Shown here one piece after another: positions 39,801 to 51,043 of a stretch of DNA of 64,000 nt. The notes under the pieces are model-generated. The model was not told the DNA's origin. It was given only the letters and a program-made list of their open reading frames with translations, and did no database searches. Position numbers and translations under genes: made by a program. The stretch is from Paragordius varius. Lineage: Eukaryota; Nematomorpha. The DNA is taken from the NCBI GenBank assembly GCA_964247055.1, contig OZ176053.1, positions 6,138,001 to 6,202,000 of the forward strand, in the 5' to 3' direction. Each line of letters starts with the position of its first letter. Within the stretch, counting starts at the first letter, position 1.

Positions 39801-41454
39801 AATCATACATTTTAAATCTTGATTTTTTAAAATATAAATCATTGTATAAAAATGTAAAGTAGGAAATAGAGAGAGATATGGTAAAAAATAAGGTTTAAAA
39901 AGTATGGTGGGTTTTAAAAAATATGTCTAAATATTTTTATGTTTTGTCCGTAAAATTTTATTTTTTAAAGTTTTAATATTCGGTAAAATGTTCGTAATAC
40001 TTACAAACATAAACTAATAATAGCATAAAAATGGTATATATTTACCTTCACTACAAAATTTCAGGACCTCATCACTGGACGCTTTGTTTTCCTCTGTGGT
40101 GGGTGTAAGACCTAAATCTTTATGGCATTGAACACAGTAATCGTTTAAGGGATTAAATTTTTCCAAACATTCATCGCTACAAAATTGTCGCACGGAACGA
40201 TTTTCAAGCTAAAAATCATTTTAATGTTAAAAATTTGCAACATAACATAGATTTCTGTCATATTTAACTAATCCTTATTTTCAATATAGACATAGTATTT
40301 AAATTCAATTCAAATCTTAATTTAGTCTAATAAAATATCTAGAAAAAGATTCTCGATAATTTATAGTTTGTATTACTATTCCCTTCCTGTTTAAAATAAT
40401 ATACTTTTAAACTAACTTTAAAAATATCTAGAAAAAGATTCTCGATAATTTATAGTTTGTATTACTATTCCCTTCCTGTTTAAAATAATATACTTTTAAA
40501 CTAACTTTATACGTATATGATTAGCAGATAATAAAAATATATTCAAAAACAAAAACCGTAGCAAAACCCTAAATTTAGCGTTTCCATGATTCCAGAAAAT
40601 AAATTAACTGGAACCGGAACTAATATGTGAATTTTGAACCGTTATAATCTTACTATATTTTTAAAATAGACCATGGAAAATAAATTTGGAAAGTGATGTC
40701 TTGCTAATATGGCTTTAAACCAAAATTACACAAGAACACATAAAAACCAACGCAATCTAGGGTATTTTTTAAAATACAAAATCAATTAAAACGAATTTTT
40801 AGATATTGAAATAAAATTTTTAAATTTATATACCCGTAGACAATATTGTCCAAATGATGTGCTTGTTAAAACTTTGTGGCAGTTAAAACAACAAATATCA
40901 AGACGAGGAAGAAATGTGGTTAAGCATTCAGCGCCACAAAGATCGAGATTTATACAATCTTTATTATCAGTTGAGTTATATTTATCCAATCCGATCTTTA
41001 ATCTATTTTCCAAAGTTCTACCACATTCAACACATGTGGGGGTCTCTAAATAAAGAGCCTGACATGGCAAATGAACAGGACAAATTGGTAAAGATATATC
41101 ATCTAAATTATATAATAAAAATTTACTTAATATAAAGATATTTTCATGAGCGGGAAGAATTTTTTGATAACAAAATATGCAACATTTAGGATTTGATAAA
41201 TCCATGTTGTTATGGCTTTGAATAGAATTTATTATGGGTAAAGAATTTGTTTTCATTGCATTTGCGGTATTTTGATGTTCAAAATTACTATTATTTTTAA
41301 GATGTAGGAGATTTGCATCGTTGAAATTATTTACATGATTATGATGTGTATAATGTGTAACAAAATCATTTGTCTTATAAGGATTGTCTGCATCAAAATT
41401 AATTTCTGCAGAATTATGATATCCATTTAATAAGTTGGATTCATCAGAATTCAT
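27812..41454 (-). CDS. woc: woc/ZMYM2-3-4-like MYM zinc-finger protein with Crypton-derived C-terminal domain
   Basis: The gene has 25 exons and about 1,755 residues: 40834-41454, 40046-40208, 39094-39488, 38582-38882, 38352-38462, 37704-37951, 37183-37468, 36631-36727, 35947-36191, 35319-35504, 34941-35035, 34676-34769, 33508-33806, 32773-32912, 32161-32474, 31585-31722, 31368-31494, 31013-31281, 30307-30610, 29817-29965, 29408-29533, 28991-29178, 28812-28878, 28421-28517 and 27812-28019. Phases close exactly. The N-terminal third holds about eight MYM/TRASH-type Cys motifs (CIFC, CVEC, CFNC...FCSDEC, CFVC, CEYC, CHSC...FCSQKC, CDGC...FCSFPC). A basic RRSRGRP patch and a Pro/Val tract (IPIPVPFYIPYPV) follow. 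The C-terminal DUF3504 region shows FGVGAFKFWVATYN, LWDAHQLGVHSP, NTKFFHLTTLEAHLA and NDPMRCPVRLFDFYLSK. The family acts in nuclear chromatin and transcription complexes. The acceptor of exon 19 at 30610 is non-canonical-looking (CTCAAG); a better TAG at 30622 would break phase. Confidence 0.9.
34010..34258. repeat. Palindromic MITE in woc intron
   Basis: The left arm gaacaattcaaattcaccct pairs in reverse with agggtgaatttgaattgttc, and both continue into less perfect outer arms ending aaatggtac on the right. Same family as 2096-2385 and 35690-35870. It lies in the intron between woc exons 12 and 13. Confidence 0.65.
35690..35870. repeat. Partial copy of the palindromic MITE in woc intron
   Basis: The interior (aaaaaatgaaatttcgtttaa, then gaaaaaataa) and the right end (ttgaattgtaaatggtata) match the copies at 2096-2385 and 34010-34258. 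The left arm is missing or decayed. It lies in the intron between woc exons 9 and 10. Confidence 0.5.
40332..40509. repeat. Exact 89-bp tandem duplication in woc intron 1
   Basis: Bases 40332-40420 and 40421-40509 read identically by eye over 89 bp (starting aaaatatctagaaaaagat and ending aaactaacttta). Perfect identity points to a very recent duplication, or an assembly artefact. Confidence 0.9.
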
Positions 41455-43857
41455 TGAATTTTTCTGATACCAACTGATTTTTCGTTACCAGGAGGGGCTA
41501 ACTTAGAAGAAAAATATATTTGTGAGCGTAAAAATAATAAAATAAAATGGCGCAGATAAGGCGTTTTATACCGTATGGAAGGGAAAAAAACAAAAATTAT
41601 ATTTATATAAACAGATAATATACTAAAAATAAGGGATATTATGTTATAGTTTTTGGTTATTATATTTTATTTTTTGCGAATATTTTTTTTCTTATAATTT
41701 TTATATCATATTGTTTCGGCACGATGCCACTGTATCTTAGAATATTATAATAGTGAAAATAGGTAAGTTTAGTGTTAATTTATTGTATATTTTTAATTAT
41801 GGTTTTAAAATTATATTGGTTACATTATACCTATTATATTATAATAAATCTAATCTTAAGCGTATGGTTATAATGATTACTTATAGGGAATAGGGAAAAG
41901 CAACATAATTAAAAGGTGTCCGTTGATAATATTGGTAAATATATAAGGCTAATATATTCTTTCCTTGGTGCTCGCCAATAATAGATATTTTAGGCAAAAT
42001 ATCAAATGAGAAGATAACTTTCACTTCATTACTTGTGATATTCTTACATCCCAATTTAAAAGGTATCTGATGTATCCAGGTTTTCAGAAAAGGGTGTGAC
42101 AGGCTTGCTCTTACCATTATCCTCAAAAGATAACCCTTACCGTCTCTCTGCGCTTTTACACGCCTCAAAGCGGGGGACGTCATATCCTTCTTCAGGGCTA
42201 CTAACAAATATATGCAATTAAGCCAATTTTGAAAAAATATTCTTTAGCTTTCGAATGCTGCAAAAAAATCGAAAAATGTAAAATTGTAAAAAAATCCTCG
42301 TCTAAAACTCTTTCGCCGCTTTTTCTTTAAATTATTAACTGGATACAACCCATTATATAAGTACTTTGATACAAATTGGGGTAATTAGTGGCCCCAGGCC
42401 TTCATAAAAAATATTTCAAATAAAGGAATAAATTGACCATTGCAACAGGTTTGCTTAGAAAATATAAATGATGAACGTAAAAGCTTTAGACTACATTTTA
42501 TTTCACAAAAACTTGATATATTTTGAATTCAATCTGTATAATTTGCATTTTGGACCTTAATTTTAGACTCTAGAAGGCGTACAACTGTAAAAAAATACTT
42601 TTAAATACAAACATTTGATAATTAAATTTTAATTAAAATAACTTTCAAAACTGTATTTTATTAAAATGGAGCTCTGGGATGTAAAACTACCCCAAATGAT
42701 AATATAGGACAAAAAGATAACAAAGTGTTAATGTTGGATCTGATTTTAATAAAAAAATCAAAAAAATCAGTATAAAATGCAAAAATATTGTACAATAAAA
42801 GTGCCGAAGTTAGATAGGTTCTTTTTAAAAATTAAAATAAATTTTGGCTTATTTATGTAATTTTTATTAAAATATAAGCTCAAATTTTTTTTGACAGTTT
42901 TCTTCAGTACTTTTCTAATAATGATGTAAAATATGGTTTGGGTTAGTTACCCAAATTTGTATATTGAAGTGTTTAAGTACATATACAAAAATATATTTAT
43001 CGTTATTTGAGTTTTGGATCTGTCCTATATGGGACTCTAGAACTAATTATATAATATGCTTTTTTATTATATACAATGGGACAATGTTCGGTAATTATTT
43101 GTTTAAAACAACTTTCAAAACAGTATTTTATTTACTATATGAAGCTCTGATATATAAAACTACCCCAAATTGTAATTGTCTACATAAAAGTTATTCATTA
43201 TACGATATAATTACAGTAGCAAATAATTATATTGTATAATTTGCTGAAGTTGTAAGAAGAGTGAAACGTTGCCATTATTAAAACAATTTTATTTATTTTA
43301 TGACTGTAAAATTTGGATGAATTATCTAGATTCAATAAATGGGCACATTTTATTTGTGCGATAAAGCCTGATAGATTGATTGATGTCAGCATCTTTATTC
43401 ATAACATTTTCTATAATTATTAAGATGTTTCAAGATTCTATATTAAACCATCCATTTATTTTTTAAAAATTATAATATTTTTTCAATATAAATTTAAATT
43501 CTGAGGATGATTTTATGGATATTTTTAATTGTCATATTTTTTTAAACACTAGTTGGGCCTCTTACACTCCGCTGTGACATTGTATGAACGATATAACGGC
43601 CTATTAATTATATTGAAATGAGAAAATGGAGATGATAAATTTAAACCTATTTCCGTAAAAAGCGGGTTCTTGAACGGGGTTTTTATTGTGTGAACACACA
43701 ATTTAATTTAAAATTTACCTTATTTAACTTACTCATCTATATACACAAAGCAAAAATAAATATTCCTAATATCTTGATAATATTCTGATAAAAAATGTGT
43801 CAAAATTCTTATAATGCCTTTGGTTTTGGAATTTACGAGTAATTAAAAAAAAATTTT
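41455..43857. other. Repeat-rich intergenic gap upstream of woc
   Basis: The first few hundred bases should contain the woc promoter. A reversed fragment of dispersed repeat R2 lies at 42345-42430. Two direct, diverged repeats lie at 42546-42712 and 43008-43182 (shared: aactttcaaaac-gtatttta, gagctctg/gaagctctg, aaaactaccccaaat). A 108-residue minus open frame at 41881-42207 has no motif I know and no exon support. Confidence 0.4.
42546..43182. repeat. Pair of diverged direct repeats about 465 bp apart
   Basis: Both copies contain ttttgga, then a gactctaga block, then aactttcaaaac(t/a)gtatttta, then a-gctctg and aaaactaccccaaat. They could be two insertions of one element or the remnants of a tandem duplication. 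Confidence 0.45.
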
Positions 43858-44510
43858 TTATGGTTGTTGTTGTTGTTGTTGAGCTTGTAATTGATTATCA
43901 TTAGCGATTTTATAAGAAAACCTCTTCCACTCGGTTCTGTCAAGGGCTTTTTGAGATAGTTTTTGCAGTGACATTTTGGAAAGTGATAAAATTTCATCTA
44001 CCCAACGAAAACGTCTTCGTCCTGTTCTTCTCTTATCATTTACTTTTCCTAACATTATATCCATTTAAGAATGTCCTCGAATTATTGCCCAAAATAACCG
44101 AATTTTTGTTTTATTATTTTACCACAAAGCGTTGTTTCTGCGTTTTATTTTGTTTGCAATATCAATGTTCTTCGCTTTCTTCCATGTTTTACCAAGTATT
44201 TTTCAGTCAAAAGTATTTTTCTTTTCTCGTCATGACTTTTAATGGACCAGCTTTCACAGCTATATTACATGATAGGAAATATTAAGGCGTTTGTCGGATA
44301 TTTGTTTTAGATGTATAATCATGCGATTCCCATATTTTATAATGTGAGGCCAAAGCGCATTTAGCGATGGCTATGCGTCTGTTTATGTCATGCGAAATTT
44401 TGATTTGTTGATAATGCTTCCAGGGTATGTGTATTCGTTGACCACTTGAATTGTTTCGTTGGGAGTTGTTTTAAGGTGATTGCTTCATAAAAATCGCAAA
44501 ATTAGCCCAT
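43858..44510 (-). mobile_element. LINE 3' end with (CAA)n tail
   Basis: Read on the minus strand, broken frames give VNEYTYPGSIINKS, then EISHDINRRIAIAKCALA and IWESHDYTSKT, then an open frame with RRTGRRRFRWVDEIL and ALDRTEWKRFSYK. This is the usual order at the C terminus of LINE endonuclease-reverse-transcriptase proteins. The sequence ends in a short CAA-repeat tail (43862-43880), typical of some LINE 3' ends. The 5' part is absent, as expected for a truncated insertion, and frame changes show decay. Confidence 0.75.
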
Positions 44511-46094
44511 ATTATGTTTGTGCCTAATATAATATCATGGTGGAAGCTAAATACTTCATCCAAAAAATTTTAATATATAACCTATAAAAAAGCAAAACAA
44601 TTAGATTAAACTTTTGGTGTGTGAAAGTCTTAAATTTTGAAACCGCTAAAAGGAATTATTTTTTAAAAATATTTCATTTTATAAGTTTTTATGCCTTTTT
44701 TATAAAGATTGTCATAACCTAATAAATTAAAGAGTGTTATAGCGCAATATCAGAATTTTTCGTTTATTTCAAAAATTGTGTCTATTAAGGGCGGACCAAA
44801 GATTTGAGACTTTCAGGTCTCACATCAAATCGGAATTTAACGAAAATTTCTTTTTATTTTATAATATATAGTAGCAAAATATTTTGGTTTGCGTTTACCA
44901 AAAAATATTCTAATTTTGGGTTTCGATACTGAGCTACAAAAGACCTTGATACATTCCCCTCTCAGAATAAATAATCGATAATCGGGATATTTTTTGTGTC
45001 TAGCGTGTTGTGAAAATATTACAAACTGTTTTAAACTAAATAAGCAATCCTTAATTAGGTCTAATTAAATTTATGTTGTACATATTTGAGCCCCAACTTT
45101 GTTATACAACGGTATCATTCGTATTTTGAAAAAAATTATAAAAAATGTCTAGGGCATAAATTTGCCCCGAATAGTGAAAATGGTTATATTAAACTTAAAT
45201 ACAACCTTTATTTTTTATCTAAAGATATTTGAGTATTTTGCTATCAGTTTTTTAGGCCTTTTAATTAAACATTCAATTTAAAATTAGCAAAAAAACAAAA
45301 GCAAGTATTCAAACATATATTTTAGTAATAAAAATTCAAGCCAGAAAAATGCCAAAATATATCGTTATAGAAATAAATGAAAAGAAGATTTTTTGTATAA
45401 CATGATAAATGTACTGGTTTAATCTGAAACTCCACCGTGGCTTTGCCTAAAACAAAAAATATCCAAACAAATTTTACTACACTTCACATGAAGTATCAAA
45501 AACAATTCAGATATTCTTAAATCATATTGAAAGACAAAATCCTCAGCACTGAATTGTTAAATATCACAAAAATTAAAAAAATTTCATAATTGCAAGTTGC
45601 AAAATATCCAAAATCCTAATAAAAAATAACAAATTTTTTCGGGACGGAAAAATATGGAAAGAAGCTATGTTAGAGCTTTGAAGTGCTGTGTACAAAAAAG
45701 AATATTATAATAAAAAAACTAATTTGCGGATATGTGATGATTTTAATCAAAGCCTTACCGAAATTTACATATTTTTAAAAAGCAAATTTCAGACGTTAAA
45801 TTAGTAAAATTTATCAGTTTTTTAATTGATTTGTAATGTACAAGTTTCTGAGATATCGCATAAAAAGTAAGATTAAAAAGCGATTATAGATCACTCAAAT
45901 TTACAAAACTCAAAACTGCGGCAATATCTTGAAGCATATGTCTAATATTAAAAACCGGATACATAAAATAATTTACCAAGAGCTACAAATCCATTTTTTA
46001 AATCATCTAAATCCGTCACAAGATGTATGGTTAATTATTCAATTAATAAATTGAATAATGTAAATGTTTTAGTAATTGTACTGATTGTGACAAC
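44511..46094. other. Intergenic, A+T-rich, decayed repeats
   Basis: No exon supported. The segment gtggaagctaaatacttcatccaaaaaatt near 44540 resembles the arms of the inverted repeat at 62147-63065, suggesting another decayed copy of that family. Confidence 0.3.
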
Positions 46095-46355
46095 CAGAGG
46101 TGTTCTGAATTAACATTATTTAGGTATTTTGATAAAATGATAATATATTAAAATAACTATTAAAAAAATATTTTTTGTTATATTTATATTGAAATAGCCT
46201 GTGCTTGTCACACCAATCGGTAAATTGAGATATATATTTGCATCATTTGTGTTGAAGTAATAAATGAAATTTTTAACACTTAATATTCATACGTGACCGC
46301 GTAAAATTTTCTCTAAAAAAAGTAGCCCACGGGAAAAAAAGGTTGGCCACCCCTG
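46095..46355. mobile_element. Non-autonomous hAT-type MITE, decayed
   Basis: The ends read CAGAGGTGTTCTGAA and ttGGCCACCCCTG, resembling the hAT-like MITEs at 15147 and 53493, with a residual GC-rich subterminal block (gtagcccacggg). The flanking target duplication is unclear (gtgacaac against gtgcaaac if shifted by one base). Confidence 0.55.
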
Positions 46356-46643
46356 TGCAAACACATAAATAAAAGGTTTATCGCAAAGTTCATAAATCTC
46401 AATACAGCTTCAGCTTTTTACGCATAGAGCAATTAATGATACTATATGGCAATATTCAAGTTAAAAGTTGGCATTTACTTACTTATACTGTATACTAAGT
46501 AGTCTCCAAAATTAAGGTTATATTCTTTGCCTCTATGTTACATTTATTTTTCAAGTATAGGACAATCAAATACAATATAGTACTAAATATTATATGGGGT
46601 TAATATACAAAATGAACGTGAAATTTGAGGTTGCTTATTTGAT

Positions 46644-46648
<5 letters not shown>

Positions 46649-46712
<64 letters not shown>
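46649..46712. repeat. (TA)n microsatellite downstream of E2F
   Basis: About 32 uninterrupted TA units. Confidence 0.95.
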
Positions 46713-46716
<4 letters not shown>

Positions 46717-46851
46717 TCATTTTCATGATTATAATTAGTAAAAATGCATTATTGTGTTTAATTAAGATGCTATAAAATATTTTAGTCATTTAATGCAATT
46801 TTTAAACATTCTATACTAAGCTTTTTCTGATAAAATGTTCTAGGTCAAAAG

Positions 46852-49725
46852 TCATTTGTTGATTGGGGTTAAATTTATATCGAAAAAATCACAAACGCCT
46901 TCGGTGTCTTCCAATAGTAAAAAGCTAGTATCTAAATTCGATGTTGTTTTATTAGAATCAAATAAAATGTTATTAATGATATTTTGATAAGGCGCATTAT
47001 TATTTAGACTTAATGTGTTTTGCTTGAGGTAGGATAAAGGTAATGTCCCCCCTGATACCAATTTTGATTGACCGACATTAGATGAATGGTTGATTTTCGA
47101 AATTGGGCTAAATGCTATATATATATAAATATATATAATAAATTTATACATGTTTTATATATCACAACTATCGTAAAATTAAAACAACCAAAAACTTGTA
47201 ACGAAAACCAATTTTTCATAAATTTTGTAACAATATAATTTCAGCCGAGATTTGATACAAATTATATAGGTAATAATTCCAAATTGTAATCATAAAGTGT
47301 CAGATGCTTTTTGACAAAATTTCATGTGATTACTGTTTTGATTAATATTCATTTGATAATTGATATAATATTGCTATTTTTTATTAATTAAGCAATTGAC
47401 GCCTTTTCATGATAGTTTTTTCGCTAATAAATCGAAAACTTAAGCGTTTTATTTATTAACTCTTAATTGCACTCAAATTTTAATTATTTGGTAATACCTT
47501 ATTATTGAAAAAAATTGACCAAAAAATAAGTTCTATATAAATCATACTTTCAATAGATGAAAACAAATCTTCTGTCGCAGGGGTTTCCTCCACTAAAATA
47601 TCGCATAAAATATATAAAAACAAAATTTAAGGAGCTTAAAAATAAGATTTAATTAAAATTAATTAATGTAAAAAGCATTTCATACTTTTAGGATATAATC
47701 CAGAAAGTAATAGACTTTCATCCAATTCATTCAAGACAAAACTGCTGTTAAAGCTTAAGTTTAATTTCATAGGTGATTGGCAATATAAATTGTTCATATA
47801 TGTAGAAGGTATATTGTTGTTAGATGATTTATATGGAGATGTTGAACATATATTAGTTTCAGGGCTAACATTTTTGACAATTTCATCCGTTTTATTGTTA
47901 TTATGCATGGTATTTGAGAAAGAAATATTAGTTTGCACATTAGAAACCGGAGAATTGTGCATTGATGATATATTAGCATTAGTCGGCTGAAAAAAAGAAT
48001 ACAATTTTACATTCAGTAAATATTATAATTTTTTTTGAAAGTTTAAGTCATATACCGTTAAAAGAGGATCTTTAACAATGTCGATTGAAGTGGTTAAAAC
48101 AGGGACATCACTACCAATAGGGCTATTACAATATAAATGGTGGTTAAAATAATTGTTTCATTGAAAATTTTGTTTTTTAAACCAAATGTATTGAGTTTAT
48201 ATTGAGCAAAATTATTAATGGAAAATAATGACCTTTTGAACCAATCAGTAGATTCTATATTTTCAACTTGTGTAATACCCGTATCACTAATTTGTATATT
48301 TGGCTTCAACTTTTTATTTTTGTAAAATGATTGATTTAAAAACTCTGGTGGTAAATCATTTCTTTTAGCGTCTGATTGAATGGTTGTGACTATTTCTAAG
48401 TGAAAAAATATTATATATTATTGAAAATACTGACTCAAATTTAAATATTGAATTTATTTTGTTAAATAAACATTTAATACAAATAAAATACAAAGACATG
48501 TATATATATATATATATATATATAACAATCTGATAAATAAATGTCATATATATATTTAAGTAAAATATAATATACCCTTTTTTAAATCGTTGGTTGCTAG
48601 ATTCGTACTATTATCTTGTTTTATATCAAAGCAATTATTGGCAGCAAATCCCGTAGTTTTTCCTGTTTGACTTAACATTTCCCGATTAGCTACTAAGACG
48701 GAAACGGGGTCAGACATACTTTTAACATGTAACTGGTAGGTGTTGGGCTAATAATATGAGATAAATGACAATGGGTGGAATGAATTTGGATATTTTAAAA
48801 GAAATTCCTAAGTTCAGTGAATATATTATAGCCTCCTCTCATTAGAAAGCCATAATAAAAACTGTGTTATAACGTAATAAATTTAAGGTATATATTTTTA
48901 TACATTTTAAATTTTAATTTACCTCGCCCAATATTGTACTAAGAGGTATCAACATTAATAAATTGTAAAAAATAAGTTACTGGGTAAGAAGTTAATTGCA
49001 TTGTCGTGTCCCTGGGATGTTTAATTAACATATAAAGGTCATTATTATTTGCATTTATTTGTAACAGCTCTTCTGGCTTGACATACATATACGTGTATTT
49101 TGAAAGGGATCATGGTTAAGGAATAAAATTATTTTAGAAAATTTAATTTATGATATAAAACGTAAAATATTATTAAAAAGGATATTTTTTGTTTTCCATA
49201 TCATCTTGTATATTTTCCATATTTTGTTGACAGATAGCTAACATTTGATCCAATTGTTTTTCATAAATAGTCAACTCAAAATTTTCTCGTTTAAGCGATT
49301 TAATTGTTTTGCAAGTTTCGGGATTTTCTGTTCCGGGGCCGCCACCTCTATGAATAGATACATTTCTTGTTATAATAGAATATTATTGGGATGATGAAAA
49401 TAATTGTAAAACTTTATATTTTCATATAAAGATAAATAAAAAATTATTATACTTCCATTTTATACTATTTTTGGACCGTTTCTCAATAAGGCCAATTCCT
49501 TCTAAAACGTTCGTTATATCGTAGATGCGTCGCTTTTGTCTAACTGACAATATATCAGCAGCCTATATAAATTATATAATTATTTACTAATTTTAAGTCC
49601 AATACACCATCTTTGGCTTCTTGGAGTAGATGAACAAATCGTGTTGTAAGTAGGCCTAAGCTTTTTTCATATCGACTATTATTATTGGGGTCAATATATG
49701 GGTTATTAAGTAAGAATTCTGTCAT
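46852..49725 (-). CDS. E2F: E2F transcription factor (E2F4/5-like)
   Basis: Ten exons encode about 510 residues: 49588-49725, 49453-49562, 49186-49347, 48981-49092, 48576-48747, 48233-48395, 48056-48122, 47686-47986, 47548-47592 and 46852-47114. The winged-helix DNA-binding domain starts almost at once ([20 protein letters not shown], then [41 protein letters not shown]), as in human E2F4/5 with their short N termini. A dimerisation helix ([20 protein letters not shown]) and marked-box sequence ([18 protein letters not shown]) follow. The C terminus carries [12 protein letters not shown], the expected pocket-protein (Rb-family) binding motif. Family role: nuclear cell-cycle transcription factor working with a DP partner. 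Intron 1 is only 25 nt and intron 3 is U12-type. The exon 6/7 junction (48233/48122) was chosen on phase and is the weakest. Head-to-head with NDUFB3. Confidence 0.93.
49093..49185 (-). other. U12-type (minor spliceosome) AT-AC intron in E2F
   Basis: The 93-nt intron starts ATATCCTTTT, the U12 5' splice consensus. It contains TTCCTTAAC at 49115-49123, an exact U12 branch-site match, and ends AC. Splicing joins AA|G in phase 2 to give [12 protein letters not shown], restoring the E2F frame. No GT-AG solution works here. The branch-to-acceptor distance of about 23 nt is longer than usual. Confidence 0.85.
49563..49587 (-). other. 25-nt ultrashort GT-AG intron in E2F
   Basis: The bases GTAAATAATTATATAATTTATATAG (given in two parts: GTAAATAATTATA and TAATTTATATAG) separate DLKL from AADIL. 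Reading through hits a stop; removing exactly 25 nt restores the invariant E2F sequence. Confidence 0.8.
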
Positions 49726-49804
49726 TTTGTGAAAATGTATTTAAAGTTCACGGGTAACATAAGCCATAAATTACATACACAAAACCGTATGTGAAAAAAT
49801 ATTG
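49726..49804. promoter_or_regulatory. 79-bp bidirectional promoter between E2F and NDUFB3
   Basis: Only 79 bp separate the two divergent start codons, so both 5' UTRs and the shared promoter must overlap here or extend into the opposite gene. An imperfect inverted repeat, ttacatac...gtatgtga, lies at about 49774-49798. No canonical TATA box or E2F site is evident. Confidence 0.6.
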
Positions 49805-51043
49805 ATGGTAAATCCTCATCACACCTCTCATCATCATGAGACACCTTTGCAAGAACTATTGAGAGAATTCCCTGATTATAAAAGTTTTAAGGTTGAAAAT
49901 GCTCCAAGAGTAATGAAGGTACAAAAAGATTTGGCAAAATTTGGCCTTAAAGATCCGTGGGCAAGGTATTACTTTTAATTTATGATAAATTTTGATTATT
50001 TTTGGATACCACTAATAATAAAGTATTTCGAAATTAAGTTTTATTGTTTTAAACCATTACATATATGAATAAACAAATGGGTTTTTATTCATATTTATTG
50101 TTTTTAAATATTTTTTATCAGCATAGTTAGAAAATAATATATAAATGTTGAATTATTAGAGAAAAAAGTCAGCATTTTATTCCATAATTGGCCAAATCTC
50201 TATTCATTTTATCAGTCAATCTTGCTAAATAGTTTACAAAAGAAGTTATACATAAAAAAATATTTTGGAATTTTTAAGCATCAGCCAGACCATTATCGTT
50301 TATTATATTGTTCATAAGACAATATAATATTTGGCTAATATAATTTTATGGATTTTCACATAAAACAAATATAATTTTTTGTCGAATTTCATGGCAAATA
50401 GAATTTGTGATTGATAGAAAAATAATAACCGGTTTGTCTGCTTATAAATGTTGGTTATAAGCAATTATCAATACCAGAAATGTATGATACAGGCTTCGAC
50501 TCACCAAAAAGGAAGTTTAGCGTTTAAAATATTTTTACACAAACTTTATTTTGTGCGCCATTATAATAGTTTAAATTGGATAAATATATATTTGTGTTTT
50601 ATATGAAGTCATGGTTATATATACATTTTAAATTTAGAATTTCTAGTCAAATAAAACTTATTTTTTGAAGTTCTTATTGGATCATTGGCAGTCGTCAGCT
50701 GAGAAATTTTATATGGGCCTTTAATACAATTTTTCTTCTTTAATAAGGAAAAAGAAGATATACTAAACTGTATATATTTGTACATAATTACTGCATATCA
50801 ATATTTTTAAAGAAATATATTGTCATTTTTTCTAGAAATTATTCCTATCTTTACGATGGCCGTTTCGGTACAAAAGGGAGTCGAATGTTTTCCCTAATTT
50901 TCGCCGGCTTTGATTGGGGTCTTTACGCATTTCTTGCTACAGTCGCATTTTTTAAAATCAAACAAATAATAAGTCCTGTTGATGAACACGAAAAACATGT
51001 AAAATGCCTAAAAAAATACGGAATCGATCCAATAAGACATTAG
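49805..51043 (+). CDS. NDUFB3: NADH dehydrogenase (complex I) subunit B12 / NDUFB3
   Basis: Two exons, 49805-49965 and 50836-51043, encode 122 residues; the GT-AG junction is in phase 2. The N terminus is His-rich (MVNPHHTSHHHE), followed by FPDYKSFKVENAP and LAKFGLKDPWAR, matching the LPDYRQWKIEGTP and GLRDPWGR blocks of human NDUFB3. Exon 2 supplies the single membrane helix (FAGFDWGLYAFLATVAFF). NDUFB3 is an accessory subunit in the membrane arm of mitochondrial complex I. The ATG at 49805 is the only upstream start in frame next to the His tract. The gene is head-to-head with E2F and convergent with GDAP1. Confidence 0.93.

Noticed and set aside
40332-40509. Two adjacent identical units considered as a CRISPR-like or satellite array
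   Set aside because: Only two units, no spacers, and intronic in an animal gene: a simple tandem duplication.
41881-42207. 108-residue minus-strand open frame upstream of woc
   Set aside because: No motif, no exon partners and position in a repeat-filled gap; could be part of an unknown element, but a gene call is not supported.
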